A DNA stretch of 64,000 bases, taken from NCBI RefSeq assembly GCF_947494555.1, contig NZ_CANLVF010000009.1, forward strand, positions 62,001 to 126,000, given 5' to 3'. Of the stretch, positions 38,805 to 48,752 are shown piece after piece (positions within the stretch are counted from its first letter, which is position 1; each line of letters starts with the position of its first letter). The notes beneath the pieces were generated by a model. The model saw only the letters and a program-made list of their open reading frames with translations, was not told where the DNA came from and made no database searches. The stretch is from an uncultured Roseibium sp. (GTDB taxonomy: Bacteria; Pseudomonadota; Alphaproteobacteria; Rhizobiales; Stappiaceae). The translations under genes and the position numbers were made by a program.

Positions 38805-40907
38805 TCACCCAGCCCGCAGCAATCGGATCGCGGCATCCCGGCCGAACAGATAGAGCAGGCAGCGAAGCGCTTCGCCGCGCTGTGATTTCAAATCCGGATC
38901 GGTTTGAAGAATGAGCCGCGCGTCATCGCGCGCGACTTCCATGAGGTCGGCGTGTTCGTCTGCGCGCGCAATGCGGAAGCCTGGCGTGCCGGATTGCCGT
39001 GTCCCGAGAATTTCACCACCGCCACGCAGCTTGAGATCCTCCTCTGCAATCAGGAATCCGTCATTGGTCTCGCGCATGATGTTAAGCCGGGCGCCAGCGG
39101 TTTCTCCCAAAGGCCCCTTGTAGAGGAGAACGCAGGAAGAGGGTTTGTCGCCACGGCCGACACGGCCCCGAAGCTGGTGCAATTGAGCCAATCCGAACCG
39201 TTCGGCGTGTTCGATCACAATGATGGTCGCATCGGGAACGTCTACGCCGACCTCAATTACGGTGGTTGCCACAAGAACCTTCGTCGCGCCTGACTTGAAC
39301 GCCGACATGGCCGCGTCTTTTTCGTCTGCGCTCATGCGCCCGTGGACAAGCGACACCGGTTGCCTGAGAGCGTGCTCGAGCACGCGGTGCCTGTCCTCTA
39401 CTGCAGCGAGGTCGATCTTTTCCGATTCCTCAACCAGTGGACACACCCAATAGACCTTTTGCCCCTCCGAGATAGCCGAACCAACTCTGGAGATGATTTC
39501 ATCCAAACGGTCCAGCGAGACGGAAACAGTCTTGATAGGTTTGCGCCCGGCTGGCTTGTCCGTGAGGCGGGAGACATCCATGTCGCCGAAACAGGTGAGG
39601 ACGAGCGTTCGCGGGATAGGCGTTGCCGTCATGACCAAAACGTCAACGCCCTGGCCCTTGCCGGAAAGGGCGAGGCGCTGGTGGACGCCGAAGCGGTGCT
39701 GTTCGTCAACCACGACCATGCCAAGGTTCTTGAAGGAAACAGACCCTTGAAAGAGGGCGTGCGTGCCGACCACAAGGTCAATCTCACCAGCATCGAGCTT
39801 TTTCTGAAGAAAGCGCCGTTCCTTCTGGCTGTCCTTTCCGGTCATCAGTGCTAGACGGATGCCGGCTTTTTGGCAAATCGGTTCCATCGAAGCGAAGTGC
39901 TGGCGCGCGAGGATCTCGGTCGGCGCCATCAGGCCGCCCTGTGCGCCCGTCTCGATCACCTGTGCAAGCGTTGCGAGGGCTACGACGGTTTTGCCAGAGC
40001 CGACATCACCCTGAAGCAGCCGGAGCATACGGGTCGGCTCAGCAAGGTCTTCGTTGATTTCGCGAATTGCGTTCGCCTGGCTGTCGGTCAATCGAAAGGG
40101 CAGGGCGTCGATCACCGCCTTTTGTAAGGCTCCATCCGGTTTCCGGGCAATGCCGCCAAGCGTTCGCATGTTGGCACGCACCATTGCCAGCGCGAGTTGG
40201 CTTGCCAGCAATTCGTCATAGGCAAGCCGCTGCATGAAAGGCGATTGAGGGTCTATGTCCTGGCGTTCTTTTGGCAGGTGAAGCGTCTGCAACGCGTCCT
40301 GAAAGTCCGGCCAGCCGGTCTGATGGTGATGCGCTTCATTTTGCCATTCCGGCATTTGCGGAACGCGTTCGAGCGCCGCGCGCATGGCTTTTTGCAGTGT
40401 TTTGGAAGCAAGGCCAGCCGTCAATGGATAGACCGGTTCGATCGACGGCATCTGCTCTGCTTCTTCGAGGTTGAGCGCATAATCCGGATGAACCATTTGC
40501 GGTTTGTCATTGAACCACTCGACCTTGCCGGAAACAATCCTGCGCTCGCCTTCCGGAAATGTCTTTTCCAGCCAGTCCCTTCGCGGGTGAAAAAAGACGA
40601 AATCGATCTGGCCCGTTTCATCGTAGGCGGAGATTTTGTAGGGCGCTTTGGAGTGCCTGGGCGGCGCATGATGTCTGCCGACTGTGACGTCCAGAGTAAC
40701 GATGTCGCCATTTTCCGAATAGGCGATGCCAGGTCTGTGGCGCCGGTCAATCAGGCTGTGCGGGACATGAAACAGAAGATCGGCAACTGTCGTATCCCTG
40801 TCCTGCTGCCCGCCAATGAGACCGGACACCAGTTTTGCAATCTTGGGTCCTATCCCGGGCAAGGTAGAGACGGGAGCAAAAAGGGGATCAAGAACCGGCG
40901 GTCGCAT
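38805..40907 (-). CDS. recG: ATP-dependent DNA helicase RecG
   Basis: A 700-aa superfamily 2 helicase that remodels stalled replication forks and Holliday junctions. The N-terminal wedge/OB domain begins with the LPGIGPKIAK segment; motif I is GDVGSGKTVVA, motif II is VVDEQHRFG, and motif VI lies in QLRGRVGRG. The C-terminus is typical. Its stop is directly adjacent to that of the convergent DUF502 gene. Confidence 0.97.
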   Translation of the reverse strand: MRPPVLDPLFAPVSTLPGIGPKIAKLVSGLIGGQQDRDTTVADLLFHVPHSLIDRRHRPGIAYSENGDIVTLDVTVGRHHAPPRHSKAPYKISAYDETGQIDFVFFHPRRDWLEKTFPEGERRIVSGKVEWFNDKPQMVHPDYALNLEEAEQMPSIEPVYPLTAGLASKTLQKAMRAALERVPQMPEWQNEAHHHQTGWPDFQDALQTLHLPKERQDIDPQSPFMQRLAYDELLASQLALAMVRANMRTLGGIARKPDGALQKAVIDALPFRLTDSQANAIREINEDLAEPTRMLRLLQGDVGSGKTVVALATLAQVIETGAQGGLMAPTEILARQHFASMEPICQKAGIRLALMTGKDSQKERRFLQKKLDAGEIDLVVGTHALFQGSVSFKNLGMVVVDEQHRFGVHQRLALSGKGQGVDVLVMTATPIPRTLVLTCFGDMDVSRLTDKPAGRKPIKTVSVSLDRLDEIISRVGSAISEGQKVYWVCPLVEESEKIDLAAVEDRHRVLEHALRQPVSLVHGRMSADEKDAAMSAFKSGATKVLVATTVIEVGVDVPDATIIVIEHAERFGLAQLHQLRGRVGRGDKPSSCVLLYKGPLGETAGARLNIMRETNDGFLIAEEDLKLRGGGEILGTRQSGTPGFRIARADEHADLMEVARDDARLILQTDPDLKSQRGEALRCLLYLFGRDAAIRLLRAG

Positions 40908-41153
40908 TTTCTGTCGGTTTCTAACCTTTGAGATTGAGCTTTGGGGAACCTTCCTATTCGTTTTGCCATGAAGGGAAGTTGGAGCGCAAGCTGTAGAACA
41001 TTATGTGAACAAATAAGAGCGTCAATTTCATGCAAGGCGCTGACATTCTCGAATTACGGCGTTATATAACCGTCACTCTTTGACCGTCCCCGGCTGCATC
41101 ATCGCGAACTCAGAATTCAGATCCGTGCCGGTGGAACTCCTGATAGGCTTCAC
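40908..41153. other. Divergent intergenic region recG / sdhE
   Basis: A 246-base gap that must hold promoters for recG (minus) and sdhE-mfd (plus). No gene is seen, and no promoter stands out clearly. Confidence 0.5.
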
Positions 41154-41468
41154 ATGTCCGATCCAACTGCTAGCAATGACAACCCGCAGGGTGAACGTGA
41201 CCCGCGCTGCAAGAAGATTCTCTTTCGGTGTTGGCATCGTGGCATGAAGGAAATGGATCTCCTGCTTGGCGGCTTTGCCAACGCCCAGATTGACACGCTT
41301 TCAGAAGCAGAACTTCTTGAACTGGAGCACCTTCTGACAGCGCATGACCAGGATCTTTATGCCTGGATGACCGGCCGCAAACCCTTGCCCGCAGAATGGG
41401 ACGGGCCTCTTTACCGCAAGATCATCGCCTATCACGAAGCGTCCGGCCCCGCCGGTTTCATGAAATAA
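41154..41468 (+). CDS. sdhE: Succinate dehydrogenase assembly factor SdhE family
   Basis: A 104-aa soluble protein assisting covalent FAD attachment to succinate dehydrogenase. The diagnostic RGxxE motif is in CWHRGMKEMDLLLGGF, followed by the five-helix pattern and DLYAWMTGRKPLP. It lies 17 bases upstream of mfd on the same strand, a common alphaproteobacterial pair. Confidence 0.92.
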   Translation: MSDPTASNDNPQGERDPRCKKILFRCWHRGMKEMDLLLGGFANAQIDTLSEAELLELEHLLTAHDQDLYAWMTGRKPLPAEWDGPLYRKIIAYHEASGPAGFMK

Positions 41469-41485
41469 CGAAAAGGACGTTTGCT

Positions 41486-44400
41486 GTGTTCGACAGCCTG
41501 CTCAAGGATCGGGCCAACGTCACGCTGGCGGGTGTGCCGGACGGTGCGGAAAGTTACGCGCTTGCCAGAGTTCTGGCGGAAAGCGACGCTGATGGTCTCG
41601 CGCTTGTGTTCGTGGCACGCGATGCAACGCGCATGGCGATGGTCAGTGAAGCGCTTGCGTTTTTCGATCCAACTATCGACGTTGTACAGCTGCCTGCCTG
41701 GGATTGCCTGCCATACGACCGCGTATCGCCGAATTCAGCGATCAGTGCGCGGCGGTTGCTGGCGCTCGGTCAGCTGGCGCGCGGAATTCCGGCCGGAAAA
41801 AAGACGATCCTGCTGACGACTTTGAATGCAGCCCTCCAACGCCTGCCTGAGCGCAGCTTCATGGAGGAGCAGACATTTTCCATGGCCCCGGGCAACCGGG
41901 TTGATATGGCAGCCATCACCAACTGGCTGGAGATGAACGGGTTTTCGCGGACCCCAACCGTCCGGGAAACCGGTGAATACGCCGTTCGCGGGGGCATTGT
42001 GGATCTTTTTGCGCCTGGCGCTGAAGAACCTGTGCGCCTCGATTTTTTTGGTGACACGCTGGAATCCATCCGATCGTTCAATTCAGAGACCCAGCGAACA
42101 TCGAAACAGCTCAAACGGCTCGACCTAGTGCCCATGAGCGAAGTCGTACTGTCCGAAGACGCAATCTCGCGATTCCGGCGCTCCTATCTTTCTCAATTTG
42201 GTGCGGCCAGCCGGGAAGACGTGCTTTATCAGTCTATCAGCGACGGTCGTCGCTATGCCGGTATGGAGCACTGGTTACCGCTGTTTCACGAACGGCTGGA
42301 GACGCTGTTCGACTATATCGGCGATACGCCGGTGGTTCTCGATACGAATGCCACCGATGCAGTGCGTGAACGCTCCGATCAAATCGTCGAGCATTACCAG
42401 GCCCGCCAGGATGCGCGAGAAATGGGGTCTGCGTCTGGCACCGTCCCCTATATGCCGATAAAGCCGGATAGTCTCTATTTCACACAAGACAGCTGGACGT
42501 CCGAGATCGCCGACAGGGCGAGTGCCGCACTCGACCCGTTCACGCCCCCGCCCGGAAGCGGCAAGACCATTGTCGAGCTCGAAGGACGGCAGGGGCGCAG
42601 TTTCGCAGCAGAACGCGCTGCCGGAGATGTCAACATCTTCGATGCTTTGACGAGCCATGTGCGTGCGCTTCAAAAAGAGGGCAAGCGCACCGTTATCGCC
42701 TGCTGGTCCGAAGGATCCCGCGATCGCCTTGGTCAGATCCTGGCCGACCACGGTCTGGGCTCGGTTCAGGATGTCGAAACGCTGGACGGCGTTGAGAAAC
42801 TCCCTGCCAAGACTTCAGCATTGTGCGTTCTTGGAATCGAGCACGGCTTTGAACTCAAGGACATCGCCTTTATCGGCGAGCAGGACATTCTCGGCGACAG
42901 GCTGGTCAGAAAGTCCCGGCGCAAGTCCAAGGGCGCGAATATCATCACAGAAGCAACGGGGCTTTCCGAAGGAGATCTCGTTGTCCATGTCGAACATGGC
43001 ATTGGCAGATTTATCGGCCTGAAAACCATCGAGGCCGTCGGTGCACCGCATGATTGCCTGGAACTGCAATATGCAGGAGGCGACAAGCTTTACCTGCCTA
43101 TTGAGAATATTGAACTCCTGTCGCGCTACGGCTCCGAGGACCAGGAAGCTCAACTCGACAAGCTGGGTGGCGGTGCCTGGCAGGCTCGTAAGGCGAAACT
43201 CAAGAAACGTATCCTCGAGATCGCTGATGGTTTGGTCAAGACCGCTGCTGAACGCGCGCTCAAGACCGCGCCAGTGGTTGAGACACCCGATGGGGTGTAC
43301 GACGAGTTTGCAACGCGCTTTCCTTATGAGGAGACGGACGATCAAATGACGGCCATTGATGCCGTTTTCGATGATCTCTCATCGGGCCGGCCAATGGATC
43401 GCCTGATCTGCGGCGATGTGGGGTTTGGCAAAACCGAAGTGGCGTTACGCGCAGCCTTCATTGCCGCGATGTCCGGACGCCAGGTCGCTGTTGTTGTGCC
43501 GACGACGCTTTTGGCGCGTCAGCACTACAAGACCTTTTCCGAACGGTTTCACGGGCTTCCGATCAATGTCGGTCACGCATCGCGCCTGGTTCCATCCAAA
43601 CAGCTGACGCTGACCAAAAAGGGCATTACCGACGGCTCCGTCGATATCGTTGTCGGAACGCACGCGCTTCTTGGAAAATCGATCCAGTTCCGCGATCTCG
43701 GCCTGCTGATCATCGATGAGGAGCAGCATTTCGGGGTGAAGCACAAGGAGCGGCTCAAGGAGCTGAAGTCTGACGTCCATGTCATGACTCTGTCGGCAAC
43801 CCCGATCCCGCGTACGCTGCAACTGGCCCTGACGGGTGTTCGTGAATTGTCGCTGATCGCAACGCCGCCGGTCGACAGGCTGGCTGTGCGGACCTTTGTT
43901 TCGCCTTTTGATCCTTTGGTCGTGCGGGAGGCTCTTCTGCGCGAACACTATCGCGGTGGTCAGAGCTTTTACGTCTGTCCGAGGCTTTCTGATATCGCCG
44001 ACAGGCTGGCGTTTCTGGAAGAGCAGGTTCCGGAACTTAAGGTTGCTGTTGCACATGGCCAGATGCCGCCCGGCGAACTCGAAGACGTTATGAACGCCTT
44101 TTACGAGGGCAAGTACAACGTTCTGCTCTCAACCACGATTGTCGAATCAGGACTGGACATCCCGACCGCGAACACGCTGATCGTACACCGGGCCGATATG
44201 TTCGGTCTGGCGCAACTCTACCAGCTGCGCGGACGTGTCGGGCGCTCCAAAACACGGGCTTATGCGCTCTTCACGGTTCCGGCCAACAAGACACTCACGG
44301 CGACAGCCGAAAGAAGGCTCAAGGTGCTGCAATCGCTGGAAACACTCGGCGCCGGTTTTCAGCTCGCCAGTCACGATCTGGATATTCGCGGGGCAGGGAA

Positions 44401-44971
44401 CCTCCTTGGCGAAGAACAGTCAGGCCATATCAAGGAGGTAGGCTTCGAACTCTATCAGCAGATGCTGGAAGAGGCGGTGGCGCAGCTCAAGGATGGTGGC
44501 GCTGATTACGGCGAAGAACAATGGTCACCACAAATCAACATCGGGACGCCGGTCCTCATTCCGGAGGACTATGTCGCTGATCTCCAGCTGCGTCTGCAGC
44601 TCTACCGCCGGTTGGGAGATGTCACCGAAGCGGAGGAAATCGACGCGTTCGGTGCAGAACTTATCGACCGGTTCGGACCCTTGCCGGAAGAAGTGCAGCA
44701 TCTTCTGAAGATCGTCTATATCAAGGGACTGTGCCGCAAGGCGAATGTAGAGAAGGTCGACGCCGGTCCGAAGGGCATGGTGGTCAGTTTCCGCAACAGC
44801 GAGTTTTCCAACCCGGCCGGTCTCGTTTCCTATATCGCGGAGCAGGGCGTTCTTGCAAAGATCCGTCCGGACCAGCGTGTGGTGCTAAGCCGGGATTGGG
44901 AAAAGACGGATTCGCGGCTCAAAGGGACTGCCACCATTTTGACGAAGCTGGCGCGACTTGCGGCGGCTTGA
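41486..44971 (+). CDS. mfd: Transcription-repair coupling factor Mfd
   Basis: A 1161-aa translocase that removes stalled RNA polymerase and recruits UvrA. Domains in order: UvrB-like N-terminal module (1-380), RNA polymerase interaction (CarD/RID) domain near 490-560, helicase core with CGDVGFGKTEVALRAAF (motif I) and IIDEEQHFGV (motif II), and a C-terminal TRCF domain. I start at GTG 41486 with an AAAAGGAC ribosome site; the frame is open 30 codons earlier but would overlap sdhE. It converges with pcm. Confidence 0.95.
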   Translation: MFDSLLKDRANVTLAGVPDGAESYALARVLAESDADGLALVFVARDATRMAMVSEALAFFDPTIDVVQLPAWDCLPYDRVSPNSAISARRLLALGQLARGIPAGKKTILLTTLNAALQRLPERSFMEEQTFSMAPGNRVDMAAITNWLEMNGFSRTPTVRETGEYAVRGGIVDLFAPGAEEPVRLDFFGDTLESIRSFNSETQRTSKQLKRLDLVPMSEVVLSEDAISRFRRSYLSQFGAASREDVLYQSISDGRRYAGMEHWLPLFHERLETLFDYIGDTPVVLDTNATDAVRERSDQIVEHYQARQDAREMGSASGTVPYMPIKPDSLYFTQDSWTSEIADRASAALDPFTPPPGSGKTIVELEGRQGRSFAAERAAGDVNIFDALTSHVRALQKEGKRTVIACWSEGSRDRLGQILADHGLGSVQDVETLDGVEKLPAKTSALCVLGIEHGFELKDIAFIGEQDILGDRLVRKSRRKSKGANIITEATGLSEGDLVVHVEHGIGRFIGLKTIEAVGAPHDCLELQYAGGDKLYLPIENIELLSRYGSEDQEAQLDKLGGGAWQARKAKLKKRILEIADGLVKTAAERALKTAPVVETPDGVYDEFATRFPYEETDDQMTAIDAVFDDLSSGRPMDRLICGDVGFGKTEVALRAAFIAAMSGRQVAVVVPTTLLARQHYKTFSERFHGLPINVGHASRLVPSKQLTLTKKGITDGSVDIVVGTHALLGKSIQFRDLGLLIIDEEQHFGVKHKERLKELKSDVHVMTLSATPIPRTLQLALTGVRELSLIATPPVDRLAVRTFVSPFDPLVVREALLREHYRGGQSFYVCPRLSDIADRLAFLEEQVPELKVAVAHGQMPPGELEDVMNAFYEGKYNVLLSTTIVESGLDIPTANTLIVHRADMFGLAQLYQLRGRVGRSKTRAYALFTVPANKTLTATAERRLKVLQSLETLGAGFQLASHDLDIRGAGNLLGEEQSGHIKEVGFELYQQMLEEAVAQLKDGGADYGEEQWSPQINIGTPVLIPEDYVADLQLRLQLYRRLGDVTEAEEIDAFGAELIDRFGPLPEEVQHLLKIVYIKGLCRKANVEKVDAGPKGMVVSFRNSEFSNPAGLVSYIAEQGVLAKIRPDQRVVLSRDWEKTDSRLKGTATILTKLARLAAA

Positions 44972-45001
44972 TCGGCATCCAGCCGATGGGAATGTAACGG
45001 C

Positions 45002-45652
45002 TTAATCAGACCAACCGTCTTCGCCGACCAGGGGTACAAAAGCCACTCCGCCGTGGCTTTCGGTTTCAAATTTTTGTTCGGAAATTCTGCGAATACGAAG
45101 AAGGTCCTGGTTCATTCTGCTGTTGCCGACTGGAATAACCAGTCGGCCACCTGATTTCAGCTGGTGTTTCAACACCTCCGGTACTGCGGGTGCGCCGGCA
45201 GAAACCAGGATCGCATCATAAGGGCTTCTGTCAGGAAACCCGATAGTGCCGTCGATGCAATGGACCTCGACCGGGTTGCACTCCAGTACGCCGAGAACGT
45301 CACGGGCATTTTTTGCAAGCTCCGAGATACGTTCAACGGTGACCACATGGCCGCACAGCTCCGACAGAACGGCGGCGGCGTATCCGGATCCTGTTCCAAC
45401 CTCCAGAACCGTGTCAGTTGCAGAAAGTTCAAGCAGCTCACACATCAGCGCAACCATGTAAGGCTGCGAGATCGACTGGTAGTGGCCAATGGTGAGCGGC
45501 ATGTCCCGGTAAGCATGTTCAGAGAGTTTCTTTGAGACAAACCGATGCCGTGGAACCTTCCGCATGGCGGCCAGTACACGTTTGTCGCGAAGACCGCGGC
45601 CTTCGAGCTGCCTCGACACCATTTCCTCACGCGCATCTGCAAATCGGTCCAT
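45002..45652 (-). CDS. pcm: Protein-L-isoaspartate O-methyltransferase
   Basis: A 216-aa SAM-dependent methyltransferase repairing isoaspartyl residues. VLEVGTGSGYAAAVLSELC is the SAM-binding motif I, preceded by the ISQPYMVALM segment and an N-terminal RRFVSKKL-like region. The length matches the family. It converges with mfd and is divergent from ftsB. In many relatives pcm follows surE; surE is absent here. Confidence 0.93.
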   Translation of the reverse strand: MDRFADAREEMVSRQLEGRGLRDKRVLAAMRKVPRHRFVSKKLSEHAYRDMPLTIGHYQSISQPYMVALMCELLELSATDTVLEVGTGSGYAAAVLSELCGHVVTVERISELAKNARDVLGVLECNPVEVHCIDGTIGFPDRSPYDAILVSAGAPAVPEVLKHQLKSGGRLVIPVGNSRMNQDLLRIRRISEQKFETESHGGVAFVPLVGEDGWSD

Positions 45653-45777
45653 GTCCGGCCCCTCCAGTCATTTGCGAATTAACCGGCATTTGAATGACTG
45701 TCTCAAGACTCTATTAAACCTAACCCCGCATAGTGGAGAAACAAAGAGACCAAGAGTTCAGCGTTAAGGTCCCAAGA

Positions 45778-46119
45778 GTGCCCCGAGCAGCTACCCGCCA
45801 GCGAAAACAGTCTTTCATTCGCCGCCTCATTACGCCCGCTATCGCTATTGCGGCGCTTGGTTATTTCGGATTTCACGCCATGAGCGGTGAACTCGGTCTG
45901 GTTGGCCGAGCCATGATCGAGAGCAGGGTCTCTGAGCTCGAGGCCGAGCTCGAAGTCCTGTCGGGAGAGCGGCAAGAGCTTGTAGCCCGCGTCAGCCTGC
46001 TCAGGCCTGAAAGTCTTGACCCGGATATGCTGGACGAACGTGCCCGGCTGAACCTAAATCTTGTGCATACAAACGAACTGGTCGTCCTTCGACCCGGACA
46101 TCGCTACACCATGAACTAA
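45778..46119 (+). CDS. ftsB: FtsB/DivIC-type septum formation initiator
   Basis: A 113-aa cell-division protein (128 aa if an earlier GTG at 45733 is used). A basic N-terminus leads to one transmembrane helix at about 20-38, followed by a periplasmic coiled coil (ESRVSELEAELEVLSGERQELV) and the conserved MLDERARLNLN segment. I favour GTG 45778, which has an AAGG ribosome site. It lies directly upstream of the pdh operon, as in other alphaproteobacteria. Confidence 0.82.
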   Translation: MPRAATRQRKQSFIRRLITPAIAIAALGYFGFHAMSGELGLVGRAMIESRVSELEAELEVLSGERQELVARVSLLRPESLDPDMLDERARLNLNLVHTNELVVLRPGHRYTMN

Positions 46120-46293
46120 AAAATGGTTCATTTTTAGTGATTAACAATATTCTTGTTAAAATCTATTTTTCGCATTGAAAGCAATAATTTAAATCGCTTC
46201 AAGTTCCCGTTTTATTTGGATTGGATTGACAGGAGCAACAGGATAAGTTGCAGCTACCTGTCTTAGGGGAAACGTCACGCCGAGAAGAGGGTT

Positions 46294-47343
46294 ATGGCCA
46301 CAGCATCAAAGACCACTTCCGCTCGCTCCAAGAGCGCTAGCCGGACCCGCAGCACCGCCAAGAAAGCGAAGCCTGCGATCGCCGAGTTCGACAAGGACGA
46401 AGAACTTCACGCTTACCGCGAAATGCTTCTGATCCGCCGATTTGAGGAAAAAGCCGGACAATTGTACGGCATGGGTCTCATCGGCGGGTTTTGTCATTTG
46501 TATATCGGGCAGGAAGCTGTCGTGGTCGGTATGCAGATGGCCAAAAAAGACGGCGATCAGATGATCACCGGCTATCGCGACCACGGCCATATGCTGGCAA
46601 TGGACCTCGACCCCGGCGCTGTCATGGCGGAACTCACGGGTCGTCGCGGCGGTCTTTCCAAAGGGAAGGGCGGGTCGATGCATATGTTCTCCAAAGAGAA
46701 ACATTTCTACGGCGGCCACGGTATTGTCGGAGCCCAGGTTTCGCTTGGAACCGGGCTTGGTTTTGCCAACAAGTATCGCGAAAATGGCAACGTTTCCATG
46801 GCGTTCTTCGGTGACGGCGCTTCCAACCAGGGCCAGGTCTACGAGAGCTTCAACATGGCAGAGCTCTGGAAACTCCCGGTCGTCTACGTGATCGAGAACA
46901 ACAAATACGGCATGGGAACGAGCATCAATCGCGCCTCGGCCACTACAGATCTTTCCCAGCGCGGGGCCTCGTTCGGTATCCCCGGCGAGCAGGTTGACGG
47001 GATGGATGTGCGGGCCGTGAAGGCTGCATCAGACAAGGCGCTTGCCTGGTGCCGCGAAGGCAAGGGGCCGTACATCCTTGAAATGATCACCTACCGCTAT
47101 CGCGGTCACTCCATGTCCGATCCGGCGAAATACCGTTCCAAGGATGAAGTCCAGAAAATGCGGACCGAGCATGACCCGATCGAGCAGGTCAGGGTTCGGA
47201 TGATCGAAAAGGGCTGGGCGAGCGAAGACGACCTGAAGGCGATCGACAAGGATGTCCGTGCGAAGGTCGCGGAAGCAGCTGAATTTGCTCAGAATGATCC
47301 GGAACCGGACGCATCTGAACTTTACACTGACATTTTGCTGTAA
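46294..47343 (+). CDS. pdhA: Pyruvate dehydrogenase E1 component, alpha subunit
   Basis: A 349-aa thiamine-diphosphate-binding subunit. After a basic Ala/Ser/Lys N-terminus come RRFEEKAGQLYG, GFCHLYIGQEA, the TDP motif GDGASNQGQVYESFNMA, and YRYRGHSMSDPAKYR around the phosphorylation loop. It heads the pdhA-pdhB-pdhC-lpd operon; a 174-base gap upstream should hold the promoter. Confidence 0.97.
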   Translation: MATASKTTSARSKSASRTRSTAKKAKPAIAEFDKDEELHAYREMLLIRRFEEKAGQLYGMGLIGGFCHLYIGQEAVVVGMQMAKKDGDQMITGYRDHGHMLAMDLDPGAVMAELTGRRGGLSKGKGGSMHMFSKEKHFYGGHGIVGAQVSLGTGLGFANKYRENGNVSMAFFGDGASNQGQVYESFNMAELWKLPVVYVIENNKYGMGTSINRASATTDLSQRGASFGIPGEQVDGMDVRAVKAASDKALAWCREGKGPYILEMITYRYRGHSMSDPAKYRSKDEVQKMRTEHDPIEQVRVRMIEKGWASEDDLKAIDKDVRAKVAEAAEFAQNDPEPDASELYTDILL

Positions 47344-47356
47344 GCCGGGGGAAGAA

Positions 47357-48736
47357 ATGCCGATTGATATTTTGATGCCGGCGCTCTCGCCGACAATGGA
47401 AGAGGGCAAGCTCGCCAAGTGGCTGAAAGCCGAGGGCGACGCGGTGACCGCAGGCGACGTGATCGCCGAGATCGAGACCGACAAGGCGACGATGGAAGTC
47501 GAAGCTGTCGACGAGGGCACGCTTGGCAAGATCCTGGTTCCGGAAGGGACCGACAACGTCAAGGTCAACGAGAAAATCGCCGTGCTTCTTGGTGAGGGCG
47601 AGGACGCAAGTGCAATGGACGCGGCCTCTGCTGCTCCGGCAGCAGCGCCGGCTCAGGCCGAAGTGCCGAGTACAGCTGCTGCGCCGGCAGCTCCTGCCGC
47701 CCCTGTCGTGTCAGAGCCAGCGGAAGATCCGGAAATTCCGGCCGGTACCGCAATGAAGACCTCCACAGTCCGCGAAGCTCTGCGGGATGCGATGGCGGAA
47801 GAAATGCGCCGTGACCCGGACGTTTTTGTCATGGGTGAGGAAGTGGCCGAGTATCAGGGGGCCTACAAGATCACCCAGGGTCTTCTGGACGAATTCAGCG
47901 AAAAACGCGTGATCGACACACCTATCACCGAACATGGGTTTACGGGCCTGGGCGTCGGTGCCGCAATGTCGGGCCTGCGTCCAATCGTTGAGTTCATGAC
48001 ATTCAACTTTGCCATGCAGGCGATGGATCAGATCATCAATTCCGCTGCGAAGACGCTGTATATGTCCGGTGGACAGATGGGTGCACCGATTGTTTTCCGT
48101 GGCCCGAACGGGGCGGCGGCACGCGTTGGCGCGCAGCATTCGCAAGACTATGCCGCATGGTATGCTCATGTTCCCGGTCTGAAGGTTATCCAGCCTTATT
48201 CCGCGGCAGATGCAAAGGGTCTGTTGAAGGCGGCGATCCGGGATCCGAACCCCGTCATCTTCTTGGAAAATGAAATCCTCTACGGTCATTCCTTCGAAAT
48301 TCCGGATATGGACGATTTCGTCCTGCCAATCGGCAAGGCGAAGATCGAACGCGGCGGTACGGACGTAACGCTCGTTTCCTGGGGCATCGGCATGACCTAT
48401 GCGTTGAAGGCCGCGGACGAACTGGCTGGCATGGGTATTTCGGCGGAAGTCATCAACCTGCGCACCATTCGTCCTCTCGATATCGATACGGTTCTTGCTT
48501 CCGTGCGTAAAACGGGACGGGTCGTCACCATAGAGGAAGCCTTTCCGATGTGTTCGGTCTCTTCCGAAATCGCCTACCAGGTTCAGGAAAAAGCATTTGA
48601 CTACCTTGACGCTCCCGTCTTGCGGGTGACAGGCAAGGACGTTCCGATGCCATATGCGGCAAACCTTGAAAAGCTCGCATTGCCAAGCGTTCCTGAAGTC
48701 ATCGATGCGGTTAAGGCCGTGACCTACACAGCCTGA
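47357..48736 (+). CDS. pdhB: Pyruvate dehydrogenase E1 beta with N-terminal lipoyl domain
   Basis: A 459-aa subunit. Residues 1-78 are a lipoyl domain with its lipoylated Lys in ETDKATMEVEAVDEG. An Ala/Pro linker (about 90-130) then leads to the E1-beta body with EEVAEYQGAYKITQGLL and GPNGAAARVGAQHSQ. This arrangement is typical of alphaproteobacteria. I start at ATG 47357, after a GGGGGAAG ribosome site; an open frame upstream overlaps pdhA. Confidence 0.97.
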   Translation: MPIDILMPALSPTMEEGKLAKWLKAEGDAVTAGDVIAEIETDKATMEVEAVDEGTLGKILVPEGTDNVKVNEKIAVLLGEGEDASAMDAASAAPAAAPAQAEVPSTAAAPAAPAAPVVSEPAEDPEIPAGTAMKTSTVREALRDAMAEEMRRDPDVFVMGEEVAEYQGAYKITQGLLDEFSEKRVIDTPITEHGFTGLGVGAAMSGLRPIVEFMTFNFAMQAMDQIINSAAKTLYMSGGQMGAPIVFRGPNGAAARVGAQHSQDYAAWYAHVPGLKVIQPYSAADAKGLLKAAIRDPNPVIFLENEILYGHSFEIPDMDDFVLPIGKAKIERGGTDVTLVSWGIGMTYALKAADELAGMGISAEVINLRTIRPLDIDTVLASVRKTGRVVTIEEAFPMCSVSSEIAYQVQEKAFDYLDAPVLRVTGKDVPMPYAANLEKLALPSVPEVIDAVKAVTYTA

Positions 48737-48752
48737 ACCGGGGGAGACGGAC

